Assembly: GCF_050586465.1 (NCBI RefSeq)
Contig: NZ_JBOCEG010000001.1
Coordinates: 372,001 to 436,000, forward strand
From: CAJXYS01 sp913063035
GTDB taxonomy: Bacteria; Pseudomonadota; Alphaproteobacteria; Rhodobacterales; Rhodobacteraceae
Direction of reading: 5' to 3'
DNA length: 64,000 nt
Shown here: positions 47,177-55,483 of the stretch, in pieces
Numbering within the stretch: position 1 is the stretch's first letter
Layout: each line of letters begins with the position of its first letter
Notes under the pieces: model-generated
What the model was told of the DNA's origin: nothing
Databases searched by the model: none
What the model saw: only the letters and a program-made list of their open reading frames with translations
Made by a program: the position numbers and the translations under genes

Positions 47177-47611
47177 TCAGACCGTCAGGTGACGCGCCCG
47201 CGCGCCCTGTTCGATGGCCGCGCCGTGCAGGCGGTCGATGTTGAGCTGGTAGCGGATTTCCTCGAGCAGGCGCAGTTCCGTTTCGCCGAGGCGCCCGTCC
47301 GCCGCCGCCACGTCGCAGGCCAGCGCGTAGGCGGTCTCGTTCAGCCGCTCCGGCAGGCTCTCGCGGATGAGGGCGAAATAGGCGTCGAGCCCGTCCTCCT
47401 CCTCGAACAGGTCGAACACCGTCTCGGAAATCCAGCGCATCCGGTCGATGTCGTAATTCGCGAAGACCGGCAGCAGGTTCACGATCGACTGGATGGTGAC
47501 CAGTTCCGAGGTCCGGATATCCTCGTCGGAAGCCGAAATGCCGATCATGACCGCGATCAGCGCATCCTGCGGCGTCAGGGTGGGAAGGTCTCTGGTCACG
47601 GCGTTCTCCAT
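47177..47611 (-). CDS. TerB-like domain protein
   Basis: 144 residues, all helical. The TerB-like pattern is present: ALIAVMIGISASDEDIRTSEL for helix 1 to 2, then ACDVAAADGRLGETELRLLEEI in the C-terminal half, each with an acidic loop that could bind metal. TerB is part of tellurite resistance loci, but lone TerB-like proteins are widespread with unknown role. The start at 47611 keeps the domain length; an ATG at 47656 would be 15 residues longer. Confidence 0.8.
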   Translation of the reverse strand: MENAVTRDLPTLTPQDALIAVMIGISASDEDIRTSELVTIQSIVNLLPVFANYDIDRMRWISETVFDLFEEEDGLDAYFALIRESLPERLNETAYALACDVAAADGRLGETELRLLEEIRYQLNIDRLHGAAIEQGARARHLTV

Positions 47612-47718
47612 GCGTCTCTGCAGCTGCACAATATTGACGGCGCGCTGGGCGGGCAATAGGTAGCGGGCCTGACCGCGCGGCAGGGGCCGCGCCCACCAAT
47701 CAACCCGGAAGTAGAGAC

Positions 47719-49305
47719 ATGTCTGATCTGCGCGACGCCGCGATGAAGTCCAAGGCCTGGCCGTTCGAGGAAGCCCGCCGCATCCTCAAACGTTACCAGA
47801 AGGCCGCGCCCGAGAAGGGCTATGTCCTCTTCGAGACGGGCTACGGGCCGTCGGGGCTGCCCCATATCGGCACCTTCGGCGAGGTCGCGCGCACCACGAT
47901 GGTGCGCCGCGCCTTCGAGACGATCTCGGACATCCCGACCAGGCTGATCTGTTTTTCCGACGATATGGACGGGCTGCGCAAGGTACCCACCAACGTGCCG
48001 AACCAGGAGCAGATGCAACAAGACCTGAACCTGCCCCTGACCAAGGTGCGCGATCCCTTCGGCACCCATGACAGTTTCGGCCATCACAACAATGCCCGGC
48101 TGCGGGCCTTCCTCGACCGGTTCGGCTTCGAGTACGAGTTCGCGTCCTCGACCGAGTATTATGCCTCCGGCCGGTTCGACGCGGCGCTGATGACCGTTTT
48201 GGAACGCTTCGACAAGATCATGGAGATCATGCTGCCGAGCCTCGGCGGGGTCGAGGCCGAACGGGTCAAGACCTATTCGCCCTTCCTGCCGGTCAGCCCC
48301 AAGACCGGCCACGTCCTGCAGGTGCCCACGCTGGAGCGCAACGTCGAGAAAGGCACCATCGTCTACCAGGAGCCCGACGGCGAGAAGATCGAGGTGCCGG
48401 TCACCGGCGGCCATGTGAAGCTTCAGTGGAAGCCCGACTGGGGCATGCGCTGGGCCGCGCTCGGCGTCGATTACGAGATGTATGGCAAGGACCTGATCCC
48501 GTCGGCGGAACTCAGCTCGAAGATCTGCCGCGCGCTGGGCACGCCGCAGCCTGAACTGTTCAACTACGAGCTTTTCCTCGACGAGAACGGGCAGAAGATC
48601 TCGAAGTCCAAGGGCAATGGCCTCAGCATGGAAGAATGGCTTACCTATGCCAGCCCCGAGAGCCTGTCGCTCTTCATGTACCAGAAGCCCAAGACGGCCA
48701 AGCGGCTCTATTTCGACGTGATCCCGAAGGCCGTGGACGAGTATCACCAGCATCTCCGCGCCTTCGAGACCCAGGATGCGGCCGGCCAGTTGAACAACCC
48801 GGCCTGGCACATACACGAGGGCCGGCCGCCGAAATCGACGATGGTCGTGCCCTTCGCCATGCTGCTGAACCTTGCCGCGGTCTCGGGCGCCGAGGACAAG
48901 GACCGGCTCTGGGGCTTCATCAAGCGCTATGCCCCCGACGCGAGCCCCGAGGCCAATCCCGATCTCGACGCCGCGGCCGAATTCGCAGTGCGCTATTTCC
49001 GCGATTTCGTGGCCCCCACGCGCGAGTTCCGCGCGCCCAGCGACGCGGAGCGCGCCGCGATGGAGGATCTTGCCGGGCGCCTGCGCGCCTGGGAGGACGG
49101 GCTCGACGCCGAGGCGCTCCAGAGCGTCGTCTTCGCGGTCGGCAAGGAGCATGGCTTCGAGCCGCTGCGCGACTGGTTCAAGGCGCTCTACGAGGTGCTT
49201 CTCGGGGCCAGCCAGGGCCCGCGTTTCGGCGGCTTCATCGCGCTCTACGGCATCGATGAGACCGTCGCGCTGATCGAAAGGGGTCTTGCGGGCGAGCTGG
49301 GCTGA
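47719..49305 (+). CDS. lysS: Class I lysyl-tRNA synthetase
   Basis: 528 residues. The HIGH-type motif is SGLPHIGTF (45-53) and the KMSKS motif KISKSKGN starts at Lys293. This is the class I form, found in archaea and some bacteria including alphaproteobacteria, unrelated to the class II enzyme of E. coli. The ATG at 47719 is the only well-placed start. It diverges from the TerB-like gene. Confidence 0.96.
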   Translation: MSDLRDAAMKSKAWPFEEARRILKRYQKAAPEKGYVLFETGYGPSGLPHIGTFGEVARTTMVRRAFETISDIPTRLICFSDDMDGLRKVPTNVPNQEQMQQDLNLPLTKVRDPFGTHDSFGHHNNARLRAFLDRFGFEYEFASSTEYYASGRFDAALMTVLERFDKIMEIMLPSLGGVEAERVKTYSPFLPVSPKTGHVLQVPTLERNVEKGTIVYQEPDGEKIEVPVTGGHVKLQWKPDWGMRWAALGVDYEMYGKDLIPSAELSSKICRALGTPQPELFNYELFLDENGQKISKSKGNGLSMEEWLTYASPESLSLFMYQKPKTAKRLYFDVIPKAVDEYHQHLRAFETQDAAGQLNNPAWHIHEGRPPKSTMVVPFAMLLNLAAVSGAEDKDRLWGFIKRYAPDASPEANPDLDAAAEFAVRYFRDFVAPTREFRAPSDAERAAMEDLAGRLRAWEDGLDAEALQSVVFAVGKEHGFEPLRDWFKALYEVLLGASQGPRFGGFIALYGIDETVALIERGLAGELG

Positions 49306-49571
49306 GCCGGCGCCGCGCCGCGTCCCGGACCATCCATCGGACCTGCCGGCGGGCCGGCGGCGCATCGGGTCCGTGGGCAACGCGGCACGCGGCGCGCGGC
49401 CCGTTTCAGGCCGGCCGGCGGATCCCCGGACAGCACGGTAGACCGCCGGCTCGTGGCGGTCGCCGAGACAGGCGCCCAGCTCTTTCGCCCCGGCGCCCCG
49501 GGCCGAAATTGAAACCGCCTGCCCCTTTGATCCGTATGTCCGGTAGCTGGTCTGAACCGAAAGGAAACCCG

Positions 49572-49979
49572 ATGCGCCGCCTTGCCCTTGTCGTTACGCT
49601 CTTCGTGGTGGTCGCGGGACCGCTCCGGGCAGAGCCGGATCCGCAGGCGATCCAGGGGATCATCTCGTCCCAGATCGACGCCTTTCTGGCCGAGGATCCC
49701 GATGCTGCCTTTGCCTTCGCCGCCCCGAACATCAAGCGGCGCTTCGGCACGCCCGAGGTTTTCGGCCGCATGGTCCGGCAGGGATACCCGATGGTCTGGG
49801 CGCCGGAGGACGTGCGGTATCTCGAGCTGCGCCGGATCGCCGGCACCTGGTACCAGAAGGTGCTGATCACCGATGACGACGGGGCGCTGCACGTGCTCGA
49901 CTATGCCATGACCGAGACCGTGGATGGCTGGCGGATCGCCGGTGTGCAGATCCTGCCGGCGCCGGAGGTCGGCGTCTGA
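49572..49979 (+). CDS. DUF4864 family exported protein
   Basis: 135 residues: a signal peptide (ALVVTLFVVVAGPLRAE, about residues 5-21) and a cystatin/NTF2-like domain with IISSQIDAFLAEDPDAAFAF and a C-terminal WRIAGVQILP. This family is common in Rhodobacterales; function unknown. The 266 bases upstream (49306-49571) show no gene. Confidence 0.82.
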   Translation: MRRLALVVTLFVVVAGPLRAEPDPQAIQGIISSQIDAFLAEDPDAAFAFAAPNIKRRFGTPEVFGRMVRQGYPMVWAPEDVRYLELRRIAGTWYQKVLITDDDGALHVLDYAMTETVDGWRIAGVQILPAPEVGV

Positions 49980-50178
49980 CGGCCTTGGCGTAGCGGGGCA
50001 CGCGCACCGCGCGGTCGGTTCACCCTTGCGAAAGACCTGTCCCTGACCCTTTTGCGCGATCCTCCGCCCGGCGTGGCGGCGGTCGCGTATCTCGGAGAGT
50101 CTCACTGATCCTCGCCCGGCCGGTCCGGGTGGCAGGCCGCGTCCGGCCGCCGGGCGGGGACTTGGAAAAGGACAGGTC

Positions 50179-52473
50179 ATGAACAAGGCGATCACCGACG
50201 GGCTGGTCCTGATGCCGCCCGCCTTCGCAGACGGTTTGGACATCTGGTCGCGGGGCGACGGCACCCCGGGTTCGGCCAGCTACGCGGGCACCGGCAGTGC
50301 GGCGCTGGTGCCGGCCGACCAGGATTTCGGCCACTGCCTCGAACTGCTGAAGACCGAACCCGTGCAGAAACTGCGCTATACGGGCGAAACGCCGCTCTTG
50401 CCGGGCTGCTACCTGCGTATCCGCGCCCGGGTCAAGGCCGTGAGCGGCACCCTGCCGTCGGTGCGGATCGCGGCCTGGGCCGGCGGCCCGGGCGGCGCCC
50501 ATGTGAGCGGTGTGCCCGAAACCGGGCCGTCGGTCGCGCTGACCGGCTACGGCCAGGTGGTCACGGTGGAGGCGATCGTCGGCACCGGAACCCGGACGGG
50601 CGTCGACATGCCATGGGGCACCGGCGCGATCTACGGGCATTTCGGCCTCGACATGACCGGCGAGACCGGCGGCGTGGTGCGGATCGACGCCATCGAGATC
50701 GAGGACGTGACCGGCGTCTTCCTGCGCGACATGATGGACTGGGTGGACGTGCGCGACTACGGGGCCGCGGGCGACGGGGCGGCCGATGATCACGCGGCTT
50801 TCCTCGCGGCCGACGCGGCGGCCGAGGGGCGCGAGATCCTCGTGCCGGCGGGACGCTACAGGATCGCCGAGTCGATCACCCTGCATAACCGGGTCCGTTT
50901 CGAGGGCCGGCTGGACATGCCGGCGGCGGCGCGGCTGTCGTTGATGCAGAACTTCGACCTGCCGAGCTATATCTCGGCTTTCGGCGGCGACGAGCCGATG
51001 GCCGTTCGCAAGGCGCTTCAGGCCCTCATGAACTTCACCGACCACGCCTGTCTCGACATGGGCGGACGGCGCGTCCAGCTTTCCGAACCGATCGACGTGC
51101 AGGCGGCGGTCGACAACAAGGAGGTCTTTGCCGTCCGCCGCGCGATCCGCAACGGCCAGTTCGACGCCCAGCCGGACCCCGCCTGGGACGATACGGTCGT
51201 CACCGCAACGGCCCGGTACGACCGGACGAAACCCCTCGAGCTGCGCGACGTCGCCAATGCCGCGCAGATCCCTGTCGGTGCGCTGGTCACCGGTGACGGC
51301 GTCGGGCGCGAGGTCTATGTGCGCGAAAAGAACGTCGGCGCCGGGATCCTGCAGCTCAGCCAGGCGCTCCACGGGGTCTCGGGCACGCAGGAGTTCACCT
51401 TCCGTCGCTTCAAATACGTGCTCGATTTCAGCGGTTTTTCGTCGCTCAGTTCCTTCGTGATCGACGACGTCGATATCCAGTGCAACGGCCATTGCAGCGC
51501 GATCCTGCTGGCGCCGGCGGGGCTGGCCTTCCATCTGCGGGACAGTTTCGTCACCAAGCCCAAGGATCGCGGCATCACCTCGATCGGGACGGGCTGCCAG
51601 GGAATGCTGATCGACCGCAACCAGTTCCTGTCCAGCGAACAACCGGTCCGCGCCCAGGACCGGACGTCGATTGCCTTCAACGTCAACGCAAACGACGTGA
51701 AGCTGCGCGACAACCGGGCGGTCAAATTTGCTCATTTCGGGGTGATGCACGGCACCGGGCATCTCGTCAGCGGGAACCATTTCTTCCAGGGCGACGACGA
51801 GCAGAACGGCGTGCGCCAGGCCGGTCTCGTGCTGACAGACACCAATGTCCAGACCACGATCACCGGAAACTACATCGACAACAGTTTCATCGAGTGGGGC
51901 AACGAGCATGATCCCGCGCCGCAGATGTCCAACGAGTACTCCTTCGGCGGGCTCACGATCACCGGCAACACCTTTGTCGCGGCCCGTGTCGGGCCCTGGT
52001 TCCGCTGGCTGGTCGTGAAGCCCTACGGTCCGGACCACTTCATCCACGGGCTGTCGGTCAGCGACAACGTGTTCCGCACGTTCAACGCGCAGGTCGACCG
52101 GGTGGAGACCGTCGACGAGAGCTTCGCAACGCTCGACATGGGCCGGGCGCGCAACGTGACCGTCAGCGGCAACACCTTCAACGGGGTGGGGCAGTTCATC
52201 GCCAATCCCGTCGTCCAGGACCACAGCGCCGAGAGCCCGGACCGCGTCTGGACCATCGGTTTCGACGGCAAGCTGCCTTTCGGCGGGCGTGCGCGGCTCG
52301 TCTCTGCCGTGGTGGCAGAGGGCGAGATGCGTGGCGGCAGCGGGCAGGCGGTCTATGCCATGCCCTGGGTCGCGACTGAGACCGGCACCGCCCGCGACGA
52401 GGTCCAGCTGACCTGGCCCGAGCCGGTGGAGGGCCGCGTCCGCGTCACCGTGCGGATGGACAATCCCGCCTGA
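50179..52473 (+). CDS. Large right-handed beta-helix protein (pectate lyase-like, PF12708 type)
   Basis: 764 residues. An N-terminal beta-sandwich (about 1-185) resembles a carbohydrate-binding or tailspike head domain. It is followed by VDVRDYGAAGDGAADDHAAF near residue 190, the start motif of glycosyl hydrolase 28-related beta helices, and a long helix of short strands with NxF/G turns (SGNHFF, ITGNYID, ITGNTF, VSGNTF). No catalytic set can be assigned. There is no signal peptide, so the protein is cytoplasmic, exported another way or part of a particle. It may act in polysaccharide binding, like a phage tailspike, but no phage genes flank it. Confidence 0.75.
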   Translation: MNKAITDGLVLMPPAFADGLDIWSRGDGTPGSASYAGTGSAALVPADQDFGHCLELLKTEPVQKLRYTGETPLLPGCYLRIRARVKAVSGTLPSVRIAAWAGGPGGAHVSGVPETGPSVALTGYGQVVTVEAIVGTGTRTGVDMPWGTGAIYGHFGLDMTGETGGVVRIDAIEIEDVTGVFLRDMMDWVDVRDYGAAGDGAADDHAAFLAADAAAEGREILVPAGRYRIAESITLHNRVRFEGRLDMPAAARLSLMQNFDLPSYISAFGGDEPMAVRKALQALMNFTDHACLDMGGRRVQLSEPIDVQAAVDNKEVFAVRRAIRNGQFDAQPDPAWDDTVVTATARYDRTKPLELRDVANAAQIPVGALVTGDGVGREVYVREKNVGAGILQLSQALHGVSGTQEFTFRRFKYVLDFSGFSSLSSFVIDDVDIQCNGHCSAILLAPAGLAFHLRDSFVTKPKDRGITSIGTGCQGMLIDRNQFLSSEQPVRAQDRTSIAFNVNANDVKLRDNRAVKFAHFGVMHGTGHLVSGNHFFQGDDEQNGVRQAGLVLTDTNVQTTITGNYIDNSFIEWGNEHDPAPQMSNEYSFGGLTITGNTFVAARVGPWFRWLVVKPYGPDHFIHGLSVSDNVFRTFNAQVDRVETVDESFATLDMGRARNVTVSGNTFNGVGQFIANPVVQDHSAESPDRVWTIGFDGKLPFGGRARLVSAVVAEGEMRGGSGQAVYAMPWVATETGTARDEVQLTWPEPVEGRVRVTVRMDNPA

Positions 52474-52529
52474 TCCGGCCGTGCGGCCCCGACATGCCGC
52501 GCGGCGCGGCCCGCGCCCGCCGCCGCGGC

Positions 52530-53018
52530 TCAGCCTGCCAGGTCGGCGGCGGCCAGGGTGAAGGCCTTACCGAAACCGGCGTTCAGGAAGGCCGTGTCGA
52601 CGTCGAAGATCACGAAGGCGAAATCGGTGAAGTCGGCATAGAGCGCCGCCTTGGGCCGCGCCGCCAGGTAATGCGCGCGCAGCCCGGCATGGGCGTCGCT
52701 CCCGCGCGGGACGATGGCGGCCCGCGCCTGGATCGTGAGGCGCGGATGGGTCAGGGGATCGCCCCTGGCCCCGGGCTCGCCGACGAGCAGCGAACAGCGT
52801 GGATCCTCGGCCAGCGCGGCAGTATGCGCGGCGAGCGAGGAGATCAGGCTCATCGGTCGCCCGTCGGGCGCGCGGGCCAGGGCAATGCGCGAGAGCATGG
52901 GCGCCCCGCTCGCGGGGTCCAGCACGCCCAGCGCGGCATGCCGGGCCGCGGCCAGCAGGGCGCGGGCGGTGTCTTTCGCCTCGGCGTCGGCGGGGCGGAT
53001 GGGGGACGGATCGACCAT
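52530..53018 (-). CDS. Pyridoxamine 5'-phosphate oxidase-fold protein, HugZ-like
   Basis: 162 residues of the split-barrel FMN-binding fold. Motifs include ALGVLDPASGAPMLSRIA, SLLVGEPGARGDPLTHPR and an acidic FVIFDVDTAF at the C-terminus. HugZ-type members degrade heme or bind flavin, while others are of unknown role; the His residues needed for heme-degrading HugZ cannot be verified by eye. It is divergent from the ParA gene. Confidence 0.75.
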   Translation of the reverse strand: MVDPSPIRPADAEAKDTARALLAAARHAALGVLDPASGAPMLSRIALARAPDGRPMSLISSLAAHTAALAEDPRCSLLVGEPGARGDPLTHPRLTIQARAAIVPRGSDAHAGLRAHYLAARPKAALYADFTDFAFVIFDVDTAFLNAGFGKAFTLAAADLAG

Positions 53019-53136
53019 GCGCCAAAGCTAGCCCGGTCCCGTGGATCCCGCCAGCCCCGCCTGCGGCGTCAGGGGACGTGCAATCGGTCGGCAACTGTGC
53101 CATGCTGCGCCGCAGCATAAGCCTTGGAGGTCCCGA

Positions 53137-53769
53137 ATGCCCGGCAACATCATCACCATCGCCCAGCAAAAGGGCGGGTCCGGAAAGACGACGCTGGCGG
53201 TCAATCTCGGGCTCGCCTGGCACAAGGCGGGGCGGAGCGTGGCCTTTCTCGACACCGACCCGCAGGGCAGCCTCGGGCGCTGGTTCATGACACGTCGCGC
53301 GACCCTTGGCGCGGAAGAGGGGATGGAGTTCTCCACGGCGTCGGCCTGGGGGGTATCCTATGAATGCGACAAGCTCGCGCGGGCCCATGACGTCGTGATC
53401 GTCGACACGCCGCCCAAGGCCGACGCGGACCTGCGTCCCGCGCTCAGGGCGGCCGACCTGGTGCTCGTGCCGGTCGCCTCGAGCCAGGTGGATCTCTGGG
53501 CCACCGAGGGGGTGCTGGACCTTGCCCGGCGCGAAGGCCGCCCGGTCCGCGTGGTGCTGAACCGCACCCGCGCGGGCACCCGTCTCGCGGCGGAGGTGGC
53601 GGAGAAGGCCGCGGCGCTCGATGCCGATGTCGCCGTGGCGGTCCTCGCAAACCGGGTCGCCTATGCCGAGACGCTGGGGCAGGGGCTTGGCGTGCTGGAA
53701 GCCGGCCGCAAGGGACCGGCCGCGGCAGAGATCACGGCGCTTGCCGACGAGATCGCCGCGGCGCTCTGA
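53137..53769 (+). CDS. ParA family ATPase, orphan
   Basis: 210 residues. The deviant Walker A motif is KGGSGKTT (about 12-19), the Walker A' lysine near the N-terminus in QQKGG, the switch region DTDPQGSLGRW and DTPPKADADLR. ParA/MinD-type ATPases move chromosomes, plasmids or protein clusters. There is no parB partner in the window, so the cargo is unknown. The start has TTGGAGG upstream. Confidence 0.85.
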   Translation: MPGNIITIAQQKGGSGKTTLAVNLGLAWHKAGRSVAFLDTDPQGSLGRWFMTRRATLGAEEGMEFSTASAWGVSYECDKLARAHDVVIVDTPPKADADLRPALRAADLVLVPVASSQVDLWATEGVLDLARREGRPVRVVLNRTRAGTRLAAEVAEKAAALDADVAVAVLANRVAYAETLGQGLGVLEAGRKGPAAAEITALADEIAAAL

Positions 53770-53813
53770 CCCGGCGGCGTTCTGTGCCCTTGCAAGCGGC
53801 GCTGCGCTGCGTT

Positions 53814-53839
53814 CTCCTCTCGGATGTAACGAGAGGAGG
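53814..53839 (+). promoter_or_regulatory. Hairpin covering the ribosome-binding site of the rhodanese gene
   Basis: CTCCTCTCG (53814-53822) and CGAGAGGAG (53830-53838) form a perfect 9-bp stem with a 7-base loop GATGTAA. The 3' arm contains most of the GAGGAGGA ribosome-binding site, and the ATG is at 53847. This could hold translation low until melted or bound, as in thermosensors or protein-controlled messages. The ParA stop lies 45 bases upstream, and there is no T-run. Confidence 0.55.
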
Positions 53840-53846
53840 AGATTAC

Positions 53847-54449
53847 ATGCGACTGATACTCGCGATGACGGCGATCCTTGGGCTCGGCGCCGGTGCGGCC
53901 GCGGCGCAGGACGATGTCGAGGTGAAGATCGCCAAGGACCGGCCCACCGTCACGGTCGACACCGGCGGCGGAGAGGTCACGATCCAGCGGATCCAGGATA
54001 CCGACCACGAGATCACCGGCGAATTCGCACGGACATCGCGGCCCTGTCCACCGTTCTGCATCCAGCCGATGACGCCGGCCGAGGGCGTCACCACGATCGG
54101 CGAGCTGGAACTGCTCGACATGCTGGAAGACCCCGAGGCCATCGTGATCGACAGCCGCACCACCGACTGGTATGTCGACGGCACGATCCCCGGCGCGATC
54201 AACATTCCCTATACCCGCATCAACGACGAGCTGGCCCGGCTGGGCTGCGAAATCGATTTCGACGGCTGGATCTGCGACGAGGCCAGGCGGGTCGCGCTGT
54301 TCTGCAACGGGCTCTGGTGCGGCCAGTCGCCCACCGCGATCCGCAACATGATCGAGGCGGGCTACCCGGCCGACCGGATCTTCTATTATCGCGGTGGAAT
54401 GCAGTCCTGGCGCGTGCTGGGGCTGAGCGTGACGGTGCCGGGATCCTGA
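53847..54449 (+). CDS. Exported rhodanese-domain protein
   Basis: 200 residues: a signal peptide (ILAMTAILGLGAGAAAA, about residues 4-20), a short N-terminal domain and a rhodanese domain from about residue 82. The domain carries IDSRTTDWYVDGTIPGAINI and the active-site loop LFCNGLWCGQSP with Cys153 and Cys158, and ends in FYYRGGMQSW. The loop is longer than in classical thiosulfate sulfurtransferases and has a second cysteine, so persulfide or redox chemistry is possible. It acts in the periplasm. Confidence 0.82.
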   Translation: MRLILAMTAILGLGAGAAAAQDDVEVKIAKDRPTVTVDTGGGEVTIQRIQDTDHEITGEFARTSRPCPPFCIQPMTPAEGVTTIGELELLDMLEDPEAIVIDSRTTDWYVDGTIPGAINIPYTRINDELARLGCEIDFDGWICDEARRVALFCNGLWCGQSPTAIRNMIEAGYPADRIFYYRGGMQSWRVLGLSVTVPGS

Positions 54450-54535
54450 GACCGGCACAGCGACGCATGATATAGGTCAAGGCAGGGGGCGGGCCGGACG
54501 GGCAGGGTGACCCGGACAGCAAGGAGGTCCGCCCC

Positions 54536-54943
54536 ATGTACAGCAACATCCTCGTTCCCATCGCCTTCGATCACGAGCGTGACACGAACGCGGCCCTCGC
54601 GGTCGCGCGCCAGCTGCGCGCGGCGGGCGGGCATATCACCGCGCTCAACGTCGAGGAGGAAGTGCCGCAATTCGTGGCGCGCTACATCCCCGAGGACAGC
54701 CGCGCCGACAGCCGCGAGGCGATCACCGAGGCGCTGCGCGCGCGCATCGGCCATGCCGAGGATGTCGAGGTCGCGGTCGTCACCGGCCATGGCGGCGAGG
54801 CCATCGTCGACTACGCCCGTGACCACGGCATCGACTGCATCGTCATCGCCTCGCACCGGCCGGGCGTGCAGGATTACTTCATCGGCTCGACCGCGGCCCG
54901 GGTGGTCCGTCATGCGCCCTGCGCGGTACATGTGGTACGCTGA
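54536..54943 (+). CDS. Universal stress protein, UspA family
   Basis: 135 residues of the single-domain Usp fold: NILVPIAFDHERD at the start and VIASHRPGVQDYFIGSTAARVV at the end. The ATP-binding motif is G-2x-G-like but altered: SHRPGVQDYFIGSTA lacks the full G-2x-G-9x-GST spacing, so nucleotide binding is uncertain. AAGGAGG precedes the ATG. The ABM-domain gene follows by 24 bases. Confidence 0.9.
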   Translation: MYSNILVPIAFDHERDTNAALAVARQLRAAGGHITALNVEEEVPQFVARYIPEDSRADSREAITEALRARIGHAEDVEVAVVTGHGGEAIVDYARDHGIDCIVIASHRPGVQDYFIGSTAARVVRHAPCAVHVVR

Positions 54944-54967
54944 GGCGGCAGGCCGAAAGGAGTCGCC

Positions 54968-55288
54968 ATGCCAAGCATATCGACCGGTTTCGACGGGCAG
55001 ACCGTCATCACCACCTTCGAGGTCACGCCCGGCACGGCGCAGGACCTGCTGGACGAGTTGACGGATGCCTATGACAGCTTCATCTCGCGGCAGCCGGGTT
55101 TCATCGCCGCGGCGCTGCACGTCAACGATGCCCAGACGCGGATTTCCAACTACAGCCAGTGGCGCCGGCGCGAGGATTTCCTGGCGATGCTGCGCACCCC
55201 CGAGATGCGGGAAAGGAACCGCAGGATCAACGAGCTTTGCAAGAGCTTCGCGCCGGTGATGTACGACGTGGCGGCATGCTTCGACTGA
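54968..55288 (+). CDS. Antibiotic biosynthesis monooxygenase (ABM) domain protein
   Basis: 106 residues, a dimeric alpha/beta-barrel fold of the ABM superfamily. The pattern ITTFEVTPGTAQDLLDEL, FIAAALHVNDAQTRISNYSQW and a C-terminal helix is typical of this group, whose roles range from quinol oxidation to heme degradation; the substrate is unknown. The stop overlaps the start of the small lipoprotein. Confidence 0.8.
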   Translation: MPSISTGFDGQTVITTFEVTPGTAQDLLDELTDAYDSFISRQPGFIAAALHVNDAQTRISNYSQWRRREDFLAMLRTPEMRERNRRINELCKSFAPVMYDVAACFD

Positions 55289-55365
55289 GCGGGCGACTCG
55301 TCGGCTGCGCCGGGCTGTTGCTGGCGCTGGCCGGCTGCGGCGTGCCGCTGGTGCCCCTGATCTGA
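55276..55365 (+). CDS. Very small lipoprotein (29 residues)
   Basis: The frame encodes 29 residues: MLRLSG, a hydrophobic stretch and the lipobox LAGC at about residues 18-21, followed only by GVPLVPLI. The mature lipoprotein would be nine residues. The start overlaps the ABM gene by 13 bases with no separate ribosome site except within that gene. Similar tiny lipoproteins with a PLVP tail seem to occur in related bacteria, but I cannot check this. Confidence 0.5.
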   Translation: MLRLSGRLVGCAGLLLALAGCGVPLVPLI

Positions 55366-55483
55366 ACCGGGTACACCCCCGGCGCGACGTGCGTGGCGGG
55401 CTTGCGGGTCCGGGAAAACGCGATCCGTGACGCGGAAGATCAGGGGATACGCATGGCGGGTTCACCGGGCATGCCCGTGACGT

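Noticed and set aside
53137..53769. Plasmid or phage partition locus
   Set aside because: The ParA gene is alone, with no parB, parS-like repeats or replication gene nearby.
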